From contig NZ_JAAGKO020000050.1 of assembly GCF_027947535.2 (NCBI RefSeq), forward strand, positions 1 through 63,483: a stretch of DNA of 63,483 nucleotides. Direction: 5' to 3'. The position numbers and the translations under genes are program-made. Below, piece after piece: positions 32,789 to 50,959 of this stretch (its first letter is position 1; every line of letters begins with the position of its first letter). Source of the DNA: Streptantibioticus silvisoli (GTDB lineage Bacteria > Actinomycetota > Actinomycetes > Streptomycetales > Streptomycetaceae). Under the pieces are notes generated by a model. That model searched no databases. It saw nothing but the letters and a program-made list of their open reading frames with translations, and was not told the DNA's origin.

Positions 32789-35700
32789 TCAGACGTCGAA
32801 GTCGGCCGGTTCCGCGGTCTGCCGCAGCCGGCGGTCGTCCAGGACGGCGGCGATCTCGGCGACGGTGGTGAACTCGAACATCTCCACCAGGGAGAACGGC
32901 ACGTCCGGGAAGGCGGTGGTGATCCGGTCGTGCAGCGCGGCCAGCAGCAGCGAGTTGCCGCCGGCCTCGAAGAACTTCTGGTCGCGGGCGATCCCCGGCA
33001 CCCCCAGCACCGCGAACCAGGCGTCCCGTACGGCCGTCTCGGTGGGGGTGCGCGGCGCGGTGCCCGCGGCGGCGGGGTCCGGGTCGCCGAAGACGGGGGC
33101 GGGCAGGGCACGGTGGTCGGCCTTGCCGTTGGCGGTGAGCGGCAGCGCGTCGAGCGGGACGAAGGCGGCGGGCACCATGTACTCCGGCAGGGCGGTGCGC
33201 AGCGCGGCGCGCAGGGCGGCGTCGGAGGGCGGCGGGCCGTCGGGGACGACGTAGGCGACCAGGCCGCGGCCGCCGGGCAGGTCGTCGCGGGCGATCACCG
33301 CGGCGGCGCGTACCGCGGGGTGCCGCAGCAGTACGGACTCGATCTCGCCGGTCTCGATGCGGAAGCCGCGCACCTTCACCTGTCCGTCGAGGCGGCCGAG
33401 GAAGTCCAGCTGTCCGGACGGCAGCCGCCGTACCAGGTCGCCGGTGCGGTACAGCCGGCCGCCGGGCGGGCCGAAGGGGTCGGCGACGAACTGCCGGGCG
33501 GTCGGGCCGGGGGCGCCGGCGTAGCCGCGGGCCAGCCCCTGGCCGCCGAGCCACAGTTCACCGGGCACCCCGACCGCCGCCAGGGCGCCGCGGTCGTCGA
33601 CGACGTAGGCGGTGCGGTGTGCGATGGGCAGGCCGATCGGCACGCTGCGGCGGCTGTCGTCGACGTCGGTCAGCGGCAGGCTGGTGGCGACGACGGTGCT
33701 CTCGGTGGGGCCGTAGATCTGCACGAGGGGGCGGCCGGGCCGGTGCCGCAGCATGGTCGCGGCGTGGTGCGGGGAGAGCACGTCGCCGCCGACCAGCAGC
33801 TCGCGGACGCCGTCCAGCGCTTCGGGGAACTCCTCGGCGGCCAGGTGCAGTTGGGGGGCGATGAGCATCAAGGTGGTGACCGGGTGGCGGGCCAGCGCGT
33901 CGATGAGGTCGCTGGGGAAGGGCAGTCCCTCGCGCGGCAGGGCGATCGCGCCGCCGGTGAACAGCGGGCCGAAGATCTCCCAGACGGAGGCGTCGAACGA
34001 CAGCTGGGCGAGCTGGAGCCGCACGTCGCCGGGGCCCGGGCCGGGGCGGCCGGTGTCCAGCAGCAAGGAGGCCAGCGCCCGGTGGGTGATGGCGATGCCC
34101 TTGGGGGTGCCGGTGGAGCCGGAGGTGTAGATGACGTACGCCAGGTTCTCGGCGCGGACGGTGGAGCGCGGGCGGTGCGCGGGCCGGGCGGCGATGGCGG
34201 CGGCGTCGCCGTCGAGGCTGACGACGTGGTGGCCGGCGGCGAACCGGTCGGCGTACCGGGAGGTGGTGACGACGACGCGGGCGCCGGCCTCGCGGGCGAC
34301 GTGCCGCAGGCGGTCGACCGGGTGGGAGGAGACGAGCGGCAGGTAGGCGCCGCCGGCCTTGAGCACCGCGAGCAGCGTGGTGATCATCGCGGGCGACCGG
34401 TCGACGCAGACGCCCACCACGTCCTCCGGGCCGACGCCGGCCTCCCGCAGCAGGTGCGCCAGCCGGTTGGCGCGCTCGTCGAGTTCGCGGTACGTCACGG
34501 TGGCGTCGTCGGCGAGCACGGCCGGGGCGTCGGGGGTGGCGTCGGCCCGGGCCGCGAACGCTTCGGCGGCGGTGGTCGCGCAGGGCGGGCCGGCGGTGCC
34601 GTTCCAGCCGGTGAGCAGTTCGCGGCGTTCGGCGGGCGGCAGCTGGTCGAGGGCGTCGATCCGGGTGTCGGGATCGGCCGCGGCCTGCTCGGCGAGCCGG
34701 ACGTACTGCGCGCCCATCCGCTCGACGGTCTCGAAGTCGAACAAGGTGGCGTCGTGGTCCAGCACGCAGAACAGGTCGGTGCCGTCGTCCTCCACCGCCA
34801 GGCCCAGGTCGAACTTCGCCACCCCCGGGTACAGCTGGACCGGCGTCACCTCGGCGCCGGTCAGCCGCATGCCGGCCGACAGCAGCGGCTCCACCGAGAA
34901 GGTGGTCTGGAACAGCGGGTTGCGGCTCAGGTCGCGTTCGCCGCCGAGCCGTTCCACCAGCCAGGGGAAGGGCAGTTCGGCGTGCTCGACGGCGTCGAGG
35001 GTCTCGTCGCGGACCCGGCCGATGAGTTCGCGGAACGTGGGGTTGTCGCCGGCGGCGACCCGGAAGACGGTGAGGTTGACGAACAGGCCCACCACGCCGG
35101 CCACTTCGGGCAGGCTGCGGGTGCTCAGCGGCACGCCGACGCACACGTCGTGGGTGCGGGCGTAGCGGCTGACGAGGACCTGGTGGACGGCGAAGAGGGT
35201 GGCGAACAGCGTGGCGCGTTCGTCGCGGGCCAGCTCGCGCAGCCGGGCGCTGACCGCGGTGGGCAGCCGGAAGCGGTGCGCGAGGCCGTGGTGGGACTGC
35301 ACCGGGGGCCGCGGCCGGTCGGTCGGCAGGTCGAGCACCGGTGCGCCGGCCAGCCGTTCGCGCCAGAAGGCGGTGTGGGCGTCGACGGCCTCGGCGGTGA
35401 GGCGTTCGCGCTGCCAGTGCGCGAAGTCGGCGTACTGGAAGGCGACTTCGGGCAGGACGGCGGCGGTGCCGGCCACCGCGGCGTTGTACAGCGCCTCGAA
35501 CTCGTCGAGCACGATCGACATCGAGGTGCCGTCGACCACGATGTGGTGGACGAGCAGCATCAGCACGCGGCTGTCCGGGGCGGTGGTGAGAATCCGTACC
35601 CGCAGCAGCGGTCCGCCGACCAGGTCGAAGGGGCGGCCGGCCTCCTCGGTGAGCCGGCCGTGCAGGGCGTCGGGGGCGACCGGGTGCTCGGTGAGGTCGA

Positions 35701-35964
35701 GGCGGACCGGTTCGTCGTCGTCGGGGTCGTCGATGACCTGGAGCAGTTCACCGTCGCTGACCTTGAAGGCGGTCCGCAGGCTCTCGTGCCGCCGCACCAC
35801 GGTCTCGAACGCGGTGCGGGCGGCGGGCAGTGAGAAGGCGCCGTCGATCCGCAGGACGCAGGCGATGCTGTAGGCGGCGGCGGACCGGCCCACCTGGTCG
35901 ACCAGCCACAGGGCCTGCTGGGCGACGGAGGCGGGCAGTTCGACGACCTGCCGCTCGGTGCCGG

Positions 35965-35968
<4 letters not shown>
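32789..35968 (-). CDS. NRPS module C-A-PCP
   Basis: 1059 residues. Condensation domain about 10-440 (HHIVVDG), adenylation about 460-900 ([11 protein letters not shown], then [12 protein letters not shown]), PCP Ser1006 in EAGGNSLL. The pocket read by eye is D-A-W-M-L-G-I-V-V-K; I assign no amino acid. No epimerisation or methylation domain. Its ATG overlaps the stop of the upstream C-A-PCP gene by 4 nt, so the two modules are coupled and probably act in sequence. The C-terminus after the PCP is short (ends in FDV), with no obvious docking domain. Confidence 0.94.
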
Positions 35969-39180
<3,212 letters not shown>

Positions 39181-39241
39181 GCCTTGGTCGAACGTAGGCG
39201 GCCTTCCGCATGGCGTCCATCGGATGGCGAACGGCTGTCAA

Positions 39242-39279
39242 CAACCTGACACCGGGGCGGGGATGGCGGTGTCAGGTTG
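39242..39279. promoter_or_regulatory. 13-bp perfect inverted repeat (candidate operator)
   Basis: CAACCTGACACCG at 39242-39254 is the exact reverse complement of 39267-39279, with a 12-nt loop. It lies 62-99 nt upstream of the NRPS GTG at 39180, where an operator would act. There is no T-run, so a terminator is less likely. Each arm contains GTCAGG, related to the GTCAGC heptamers proposed as SARP sites, but here as a palindrome. Confidence 0.6.
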
Positions 39280-39488
39280 ATGCAGGGCGCCCTGGCCGGG
39301 GTGGCCCTGCCCGGGAGGCCCCTGCCCGGGAGCGACAGCGGTGGTGGGTGCGGCCCTCGCCGGGGGCGGGGACGGGGGCGGCCGGGGCGGGGCGGGGCGT
39401 CGGTGAACGGGGGCCGGGGTGCCGGGTAAAGCTGGGCGACGGAGGTTTGCCTCCGGCGGATCGCGGGGGCGTTCGGGGGAAGGGAGGC

Positions 39489-39629
39489 GACGCGTTCGGG
39501 GGTCTGTTCCGAGGGCGAGTTGACGGGTTCGAGCGGCTGTTTTGGGGCGGGTTGACGCGGTCGGGAGTCCGTCCGGGGGGCGGGTTGACGCGTTCGGGCG
39601 GCTGCCCGGGGCGCGAGTCGACGCGTTCC
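39489..39629. repeat. Five direct repeats with ~33-bp period
   Basis: GACGCGTTCG or close variants begin at 39489, 39522, 39554, 39588 and 39620, spaced 33, 32, 34 and 32 bp; four of the five are preceded by GTTG, GGTTG or GTC. The same word ends the neighbouring membrane-protein gene (about 41622-41633). The spacing of three helical turns is compatible with cooperative protein binding, but an 11-codon minisatellite remnant would look the same. Confidence 0.6.
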
Positions 39630-39780
39630 GCGGTCGTGCGGACGCCGCGCGGGGTGCCGGGTCCGACGCAGACGGGCATGGCACGACGCGGGCGCCTCGG
39701 TCCGTGGCGGCCGGTCGCCGGACGGCCCACGCACCGTCCCGCATACCGGGAGGGCCGTCCCGCGTGCCGAGAGGCCCCGC

Positions 39781-39800
39781 GACAGCGGGAGTGCGCCGGG
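39781..39800. repeat. 20-bp direct repeat, left copy
   Basis: GACAGCGGGAGTGCGCCGGG occurs here and again exactly at 41791-41810, in the same orientation, on either side of the GT-C-like gene (40013-41635). Confidence 0.75.
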
Positions 39801-40012
39801 ACGGCACGGCCCCCTGCCACCGCCACCGCTCTCGGTCACCGGCCACCGGCCACCGGCCACCGGTCCGAGGCGACCCGGCCGGCGCGCTATTACCTGATGG
39901 CTCATCAGCTGCCGCCCGCGGGCATAGGGTTGGTGCCCGGGAACGGGCGGGTTCCCGTCAGCGCGGCGGCCGACAGGGGCTCACGCCCGCACGGCCACCG
40001 GAGGGACTCGGC

Positions 40013-41635
40013 ATGCTGGAGCGACTGGCGGAGGCGACGGCCGGGCGGGTGCGGCGGGCGCCGGGGACCGGTGCGGCCGGCGCGTGCGGGAGCGCGCGGG
40101 CCGGGGCGTGGCTGCTGGTGGCGGTGGCCGTGTGCTTCACCCTGGTCCAGATGTCGGCGGTCACCTTGCGGATGCCGCTCGGCTGGGACGAGGCGGTGTA
40201 CGCCAGCCAGTTCGGCAACCACGCGCCGGCCGCGTACTTCAGCGCCCCGCGCGCCCGCGGCATCAGCTGGCTGGCGGCGCCGGCGGTGCTGGTCACCGGG
40301 TCGGTGGTGGTGTTGCGGTGCTGGATGTCGCTGCTGGCGGCGACCGGCCTGGTGGCCGCCTACTGGCCGTGGCGGCGGCTGGTGGGCGACGGGGTCGCGG
40401 CGCTGGCGGCGGCGCTGTTCGCCGGGTTGTGGGTGGTGCAGTTCTACGCGGCCGAGGTCATGCCGAACCTCTACGTGGCGTTCGGCGCGGTCGGCACCGC
40501 GGGCTGGTTCCTGCGGGCGGTCGACGGGCGTGGTCCGGCGTGGCGTTGGCGCACCGGGGTGGCGGCGGGCCTGGCGTGCGTGGCGCTCATACGGCCGCCG
40601 GACGCGGGGTGGCTGACGGCGGTGCTGCTGGTCGCGGCGGCCGTGGTGCCCGGATGGCGGCGTGCCGGGGCGGCGTTGTGGGCGGTGGGCGGCGCGGTGG
40701 TGGGGCTGGTGCCGTGGGTGGTGGAGTCGTTCCGGCGGTTCGGGGGCCCGTTGGCGCGGCTGCGGACGGGCAGCGAGGTGCAGGGCGGCATGGGCTGGCA
40801 CCTGGCGTTCGGGATGGAGCTGCGGGCGGTCGACGGGCCGATGCTGTGCCGGCCGTGCACGGCGGGCTGGCCGCATCCGGTGCTGACGGTGTGGTGGCTG
40901 CTGCTGCCGGTGGTGGCGCTGGCGGGGCTGGCGCTGGCCGCCCGGCGGTGGCGGGACCGGCTGGGGCCGCTCGTCCTGGCGTCGGCGTGCGCGGTGGTGA
41001 TGTCGGTGCAGTACCTGTTCCTGCTGGACTACGCGGCCACCCGGTTCCTGATGCCGTCCTACGCGCTGCTGGCGCTGCCGGTGGCCGCGTTCGGCCTGGG
41101 GGCGCCCGGGGCACTGCGGGGGCGGGCGCCGCGGCTGGTGGCGGCCGGCCTGCTGTCGGTGCTGCTGGTGGCACAACTGGCCGGCCAGTACGCGGTGGTA
41201 CGGCACCTGGCGGCCGGCGAGGCACGGCAGCGGGAGGCGCTGACCGGGCTGGCGGTGCGGCTCAACTCGCTGGGGCTGCGGGCGCCGTGCGCGCTGGTCG
41301 GCACCGACGTGCCGCCGCTGGCCTTCGAGGCGGGCTGCTCCTCCGAGGCGGTCGCCGGCAACAACGTGACGCTGACGCCGGCCGGGGTGGTGTCGCGGGC
41401 GGCGCGCGAACCGCTGGCGGCCGCCCAACTGTCGTCGCGCGCGCCCGGGTACGCCCGGCGCTGGCCCCGGTGCACGTTCGTCCTGACCGACGGCGCCCAC
41501 TGGTACGTCTTCCGCCCGCCGCCCCCGGCCAGGCGGTGGGGCCCGTGCCGCACCCCGGCCCGGTCCGCCGCGCCGCTGACGGCACGGCACGGGGTGCCCC
41601 TGGTCCGCGACGCGGCGTTGACGCGTTCGCGGTGA
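40013..41635 (+). CDS. GT-C-type polytopic membrane protein (PMT/ArnT-like)
   Basis: 540 residues from an ATG with GGAGGGA upstream. About ten hydrophobic segments are visible. The first extracytoplasmic loop contains LGWDEAVYASQF near residues 54-65, matching the acidic loop-1 motif of GT-C glycosyltransferases that use polyprenyl-phosphate sugars (PMT, ArnT, mannosyltransferases). The C-terminal soluble part has Cys residues (RAPCALV, EAGCSS, RCTFVL) and ends in Arg-rich sequence. It is the only plus-strand gene between two minus-strand synthase blocks, flanked by 20-bp direct repeats, and may be an insertion unrelated to the pathway. Alternatively it glycosylates the exported product. Confidence 0.72.
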   Translation: MLERLAEATAGRVRRAPGTGAAGACGSARAGAWLLVAVAVCFTLVQMSAVTLRMPLGWDEAVYASQFGNHAPAAYFSAPRARGISWLAAPAVLVTGSVVVLRCWMSLLAATGLVAAYWPWRRLVGDGVAALAAALFAGLWVVQFYAAEVMPNLYVAFGAVGTAGWFLRAVDGRGPAWRWRTGVAAGLACVALIRPPDAGWLTAVLLVAAAVVPGWRRAGAALWAVGGAVVGLVPWVVESFRRFGGPLARLRTGSEVQGGMGWHLAFGMELRAVDGPMLCRPCTAGWPHPVLTVWWLLLPVVALAGLALAARRWRDRLGPLVLASACAVVMSVQYLFLLDYAATRFLMPSYALLALPVAAFGLGAPGALRGRAPRLVAAGLLSVLLVAQLAGQYAVVRHLAAGEARQREALTGLAVRLNSLGLRAPCALVGTDVPPLAFEAGCSSEAVAGNNVTLTPAGVVSRAAREPLAAAQLSSRAPGYARRWPRCTFVLTDGAHWYVFRPPPPARRWGPCRTPARSAAPLTARHGVPLVRDAALTRSR

Positions 41636-41790
41636 CCGGCGGGTGGCGATCGCGGCGGCGGCGACCGGGGTCCACGGCACCGGCGAACGGGACGGTGGCG
41701 GCACCGGCGAGGTGGCGGCACCGGCGGAGTCGCGGCGGCGGGGGTCGTTGCCCGGAGCGCCGGCCGGGCCGTGTACGCAGGATCGCGCGC

Positions 41791-41810
41791 GACAGCGGGA
41801 GTGCGCCGGG
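41791..41810. repeat. 20-bp direct repeat, right copy
   Basis: Exact repeat of 39781-39800 in the same orientation, about 2 kb away, on the other side of the GT-C-like gene. Confidence 0.75.
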
Positions 41811-41886
41811 GCGATCCGGCTCCGGCCGAGGCCACTTGGCGGGACGGCGGAGCTGACGGCCAGTCAATTCGCTTATGGGGCAGGGA

Positions 41887-41950
41887 CGCCGGACGCGGAT
41901 CGGCTGACGGCGGTGCTGCTGGCCGCGGCGACCGCGGTGCCCGGATGACG
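41887..41950 (+). pseudogene. Fragment duplicated from GT-C-like gene
   Basis: These 64 bases match 40596-40659 inside the upstream membrane-protein gene with few mismatches. In frame they read PDADRLTAVLLAAATAVPG and then TGA, against PDAGWLTAVLLVAAAVVPG in the gene. Similarity fades on both sides, so this is a small duplicated relic with no coding function. Confidence 0.7.
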
Positions 41951-42029
41951 GCTCAACGGGGGCGCGGTGCCGCCCGGGCTCCCGGCGCGCCCTCGCGCGC
42001 CCGGGAACCCGGGTAGCTCCTACAGATCG

Positions 42030-47954
<5,925 letters not shown>

Positions 47955-48093
47955 GCCGGGATCGCTCCTTGGTCCGCGGTTCTCCCGCGGCGGGCGCCCG
48001 GCGGCGGGCGCGTCGGTGGCCGGCGGGTCGAAGCGCTGCGGGAATGGGCGGGCCGCGGTTCCCGCCCGGCGGCCGGGCGGGAACCGCGCGGTC

Positions 48094-49368
48094 TCAGCGG
48101 GTGGGGCCGGTCAGGGCGCGGACCGCGGCCGCCAGGCCGTCCTCCCGGCGCAGTCGCTCGCCGAGGGCGGCGGCCCGGGCCGCCACCGCGTCCGTGGTGA
48201 TCTCGCCCAGCGCGTACGTCAGGTGGTCGAGGTCGAGATCGAGGTAGCGCCCGCAGCCGCCGACGCCGAGCCGGGTGACGCGGTCGCCCCAGAACGGCTG
48301 GTCGCTGAAGACGGTGCTGATCCAGGTCGGCCGCCCGGCGGTGAGTCCGGCGGCCGTGGTGCCGGCGCCGCCGTGGTGGACCACGGCCCGCACCTGGGGG
48401 AAGAGCCAGTCGTGGTCGATCTCGCCCACCAGCCGAACGGTGTCGGGCAGTTCCCCCAGACCGGTCAGGTCCGACCAGCCGGCGCCGACCAGCAGCCGCA
48501 GCCCGGTGCGTGCGGCGGCGGCCACCACCAGCTCCAGCACCCGCGCCGGGTCCAGCACCGGCATGCTGCCGAAGCCGAGGAAGACCGGCGGCGGCCCGGC
48601 GGCGAGCCAGTCGGCCAGCCCGTCGGGGACGTCGGCCTCACCGACCCGGCGGCGCACCTCGGCCGGCAGCCGCCAGAAGCCGGTCACGAGGTTCTCCCGC
48701 CCCCATTCCCGGGGACGCGGCACGACCTCGGTGCTGAACGCCTGGAGGGTGGGCAGCCCCAGGTCGCACGTCCAGGTCAGGGCGGCGCTCGGCGCGGGCT
48801 CCAGGCCCAGGCCCGCGCGGAAGGCGTTGACGTCGTCCTTCTTGCCGGCCCAGTAGATCTCCTCGGCCATCCGGTGGGTCTCGCGGTGGTACTCCCGCTC
48901 CGGTACGCCCGGCGGTACCGCCTGCGGGGTCAGCGGCTGCGGGAACTCGTCGGTCATCAGCCACGGGGTGAGGTGGCCGAGCACGACGGGGATGCCGTGC
49001 GCCTGGGAGACGGCGAGCCCGTAGTCCTCGGTGTTCACGCCGGTGACCAGCAGGTCGCACTCGCCGGCCACCGCCAGCACCGTGCGGGCGATGCTGTCCG
49101 CGGCCCCCGACATCATCGCGGCGATGCCCTGGAGGTAGGCGTCCACGTCGCCCGCCGCGAGCCAGCGCCGGCCCTGCTCGGAACGGAAGACGGCACGCAC
49201 CTCCAGGTCGATCTCGGTGAACTTGGCGTCGACGCCGGCCGCCAGCGCGACCGCGTCGGTGGGGGCGGCGAGGGAGACCTCGTGGCCCGCGCCGATCAGT
49301 GCGTGCGCCAGCGCCACGTAGGGTTCGAAGTCACCCCGGCTGCCTACAGTCGCGATTCCGATTCTGAT
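48094..49368 (-). CDS. GT1-family glycosyltransferase (macrolide/sterol type), apparent ATC start
   Basis: About 424 residues if translation begins at 49368. The C-terminal donor site is clear: HHGGAGTTAAGLTAGRP, then FSDQPFWGDRV. The N-terminal G-loop RIGIATVGSRGDFEP, conserved in this family, lies upstream of the first ordinary start codon (GTG at 49315-49317). The codon before RIGIA is ATC, and GGAGG sits 7 nt in front of it; no other in-frame ATG, GTG or TTG exists back to the P450 stop. So either ATC is the start or a base differs from the true sequence. It transfers a sugar from an NDP-sugar to the product. It lies between the P450 and the PKS in one probable operon. No sugar-biosynthesis genes are present in the window. 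Confidence 0.85.
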   Translation of the reverse strand: MRIGIATVGSRGDFEPYVALAHALIGAGHEVSLAAPTDAVALAAGVDAKFTEIDLEVRAVFRSEQGRRWLAAGDVDAYLQGIAAMMSGAADSIARTVLAVAGECDLLVTGVNTEDYGLAVSQAHGIPVVLGHLTPWLMTDEFPQPLTPQAVPPGVPEREYHRETHRMAEEIYWAGKKDDVNAFRAGLGLEPAPSAALTWTCDLGLPTLQAFSTEVVPRPREWGRENLVTGFWRLPAEVRRRVGEADVPDGLADWLAAGPPPVFLGFGSMPVLDPARVLELVVAAAARTGLRLLVGAGWSDLTGLGELPDTVRLVGEIDHDWLFPQVRAVVHHGGAGTTAAGLTAGRPTWISTVFSDQPFWGDRVTRLGVGGCGRYLDLDLDHLTYALGEITTDAVAARAAALGERLRREDGLAAAVRALTGPTR

Positions 49369-49512
49369 GGTCCTGCCTCCGTCCTGCTCGTGGGGTGCCC
49401 GGCCGCACGGCCGGGCGGGGCCGGGAGGGTTCCCGGCCGGTTCACGCCCGGCGGGCGCGCCGATCGCGCCGGTACGCCCGCCGCGGGGCCGCCGAACCGG
49501 CGGGGCGGTTCC

Positions 49513-50706
49513 TCACCAGGTCACCGGCAGGGCGCTGAGGCCGTGCACGAGCGAGTCGGTGCGGAACGGCAGCCGGTCGCGGTCGACGGCGAGCCGCAGG
49601 CCGGGCAGCCGCCGGAAGACCGTCTCGATGGTGATCTCCAGCTCGGTCCTGGCCAGCGGGCCGCCCGGGCAGAAGTGCGGGCCGTGACCGAACGCCAGGT
49701 GGCGGGTGTTGTCCCGGTGGATGTCGAAGTCGGCCGGGTGCGGGAAGGCCCGCTCGTCGTGGTCGGCGGCGGGGATGGACAGCAGGACCGCGTCTCCCGC
49801 GGCGATCGCGGCGCCGCCGATGTCCAGGTCCTCGGCGGCCACCCGGACCACGTTGTCCTGCGCGATCGACCAGTACCGCAGCAGTTCGTCGGTGACGGGG
49901 GTGAGCAGTCGGGGGTCCTCGCGCAGTTCGGCGAGCACGTCGGGCCGGTCGAGCAGGGTGAGGATGCTGAGCGCGAGCTGGTTGGCCGTCGTCTCGTGGC
50001 CCGCGACGAGCATCAGCCGCACCATGGCGACGAAGTCGTCGTGCGACAGCTCGCCGGTGCGCACGTACCGGGTGGCGAGTCTGCTGAGCAGGTCGTCGCG
50101 GGGCTCGCGTTCCCGCGCGGTGGCCAGCTGGTCGAGGTAGCGGGTCGTGGCGACGAACGCGTCGAAGGCGGCCTGCGGCTCGCCCTGGTTGAGCAGTGCG
50201 CCGGTGTTCTTCTTGAATTCCTTCATATCCTCGTCGGGAACACCGAAGATCCGTGCGATGACGATGCACGGCAGTGCCAGTGTGAAACCCGCGTGCATAT
50301 CGGCAGGTTTCTCGCCGGCCTCCAGCGCGTCGATCAGCTCCTCCGCCGCCGCCATAATGGCGGGGCGCATTTCCTGGGTGCGGTAGGCGGTGAATTCGGG
50401 GGCGATCATCCTGCGGTGGGCGCCGTGTTCTGGCTCGTCCATCCGCCAGAAGGAAACGGCCCGAGGGGGAACGGGGAACAGCAGGCGGTTGGGGAAGTTG
50501 GGGTGCTGGTCGTCCACGCTGAGGCCGGGCTCGGCCAGCGCCCGGCGGACGTCCTCGTGTCGGGTGATCAGCCAGGCGGACTGTCCGCCGCGCAGCGAGA
50601 CCGTGCGCGGCGGGCCCTCCCGGAACTCGGCGAGGGCGGGGGGCGGCAGCATCGGACAGGCACGGGCAAGCGGCCACGCTGCGGGAGGCGCGGTGGTCTC
50701 ACTCAT
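49513..50706 (-). CDS. Cytochrome P450
   Basis: 397 residues, the normal size for a soluble actinomycete P450. I-helix AGHETTAN near 237-244, ExxR as ELLR, and heme-binding FGHGPHFCPGG with Cys346 as the thiolate ligand. It should hydroxylate or epoxidise the product or a carrier-bound intermediate, using host ferredoxin; no ferredoxin gene is adjacent. It is the first gene of the P450-GT-PKS run. Four heptamers with an 11-bp period lie 75-114 nt upstream, so SARP activation is likely. Confidence 0.94.
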   Translation of the reverse strand: MSETTAPPAAWPLARACPMLPPPALAEFREGPPRTVSLRGGQSAWLITRHEDVRRALAEPGLSVDDQHPNFPNRLLFPVPPRAVSFWRMDEPEHGAHRRMIAPEFTAYRTQEMRPAIMAAAEELIDALEAGEKPADMHAGFTLALPCIVIARIFGVPDEDMKEFKKNTGALLNQGEPQAAFDAFVATTRYLDQLATAREREPRDDLLSRLATRYVRTGELSHDDFVAMVRLMLVAGHETTANQLALSILTLLDRPDVLAELREDPRLLTPVTDELLRYWSIAQDNVVRVAAEDLDIGGAAIAAGDAVLLSIPAADHDERAFPHPADFDIHRDNTRHLAFGHGPHFCPGGPLARTELEITIETVFRRLPGLRLAVDRDRLPFRTDSLVHGLSALPVTW

Positions 50707-50766
50707 TCTTCATCCTCGCGGTAGCCGGAACTGATCGGTATCGACGGGCGAGTGCAGGGGGGCACC

Positions 50767-50820
50767 ATCCTTGTCGTCCCGCTGATACCGGGCTGACGCC
50801 GGGCTGATACCGCACTGACG
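50767..50820 (-). promoter_or_regulatory. Candidate SARP operator/promoter for the P450-GT-PKS unit
   Basis: On the plus strand GCTGATA, GCTGACG, GCTGATA and ACTGACG begin at 50781, 50792, 50803 and 50814, an exact 11-bp period. Read in the direction of the P450 gene these are (T/C)(A/G)TCAG(C/T) heptamers, and 8 nt after the last comes AAGGAT (50772-50767), a fair -10 element. Known SARPs bind heptamer direct repeats in phase with the helix, 8 bp upstream of the -10. Confidence 0.75.
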
Positions 50821-50959
50821 GAAACCCCCCGCAGCCGATATCGCGCCAACGAATATGCCATTTCACCGAATCGGTCGACAACCGGCCGGGAGTCGGCAAC
50901 AATCCACCTCTCCGACACATGTCCGACGCGGCGTCGCTCCGCGCCAACGGAGGGTTTTC

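Larger units (their letters stand above)
39181..40012. promoter_or_regulatory. 832-bp intergenic region with hairpin and direct-repeat array
   Basis: No credible gene: the open frames here are Arg/Pro/Ser-rich shadows. It separates the minus-strand NRPS run from the plus-strand membrane protein gene. It holds a 13-bp perfect inverted repeat (39242-39279), five direct repeats at about 33-bp spacing (39489-39629), and a 20-base element (39781-39800) that recurs exactly at 41791-41810. The ribosome-binding site GGAGGGA for the plus-strand gene is at 40001-40007. Confidence 0.6.
41636..42029. other. Gene-poor spacer with duplicated fragments
   Basis: 394 bases with no supported gene. It contains the right-hand 20-bp repeat (41791-41810) and a 64-bp copy of part of the adjacent GT-C-like gene. 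Short open frames across it are Arg/Gly-rich and look like shadows. Confidence 0.6.

Noticed and set aside
32476-33111. Upstream in-frame extension of the decayed synthase to 2777 codons
   Set aside because: The first 212 codons are Pro-rich repeats and antisense-type composition overlapping the upstream NRPS; the KS begins shortly after the ATG at 32475.
39781-41810. Insertion sequence carrying the GT-C-like gene
   Set aside because: Direct repeats flank the gene but there is no transposase and no terminal inverted repeat, so I record only the repeats.
50781-50820. SARP heptamers acting on the plus-strand DHA2 transporter
   Set aside because: On that strand no good -10 follows at about 8 bp; the spacing fits the P450 direction better. 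Shared control is not excluded.
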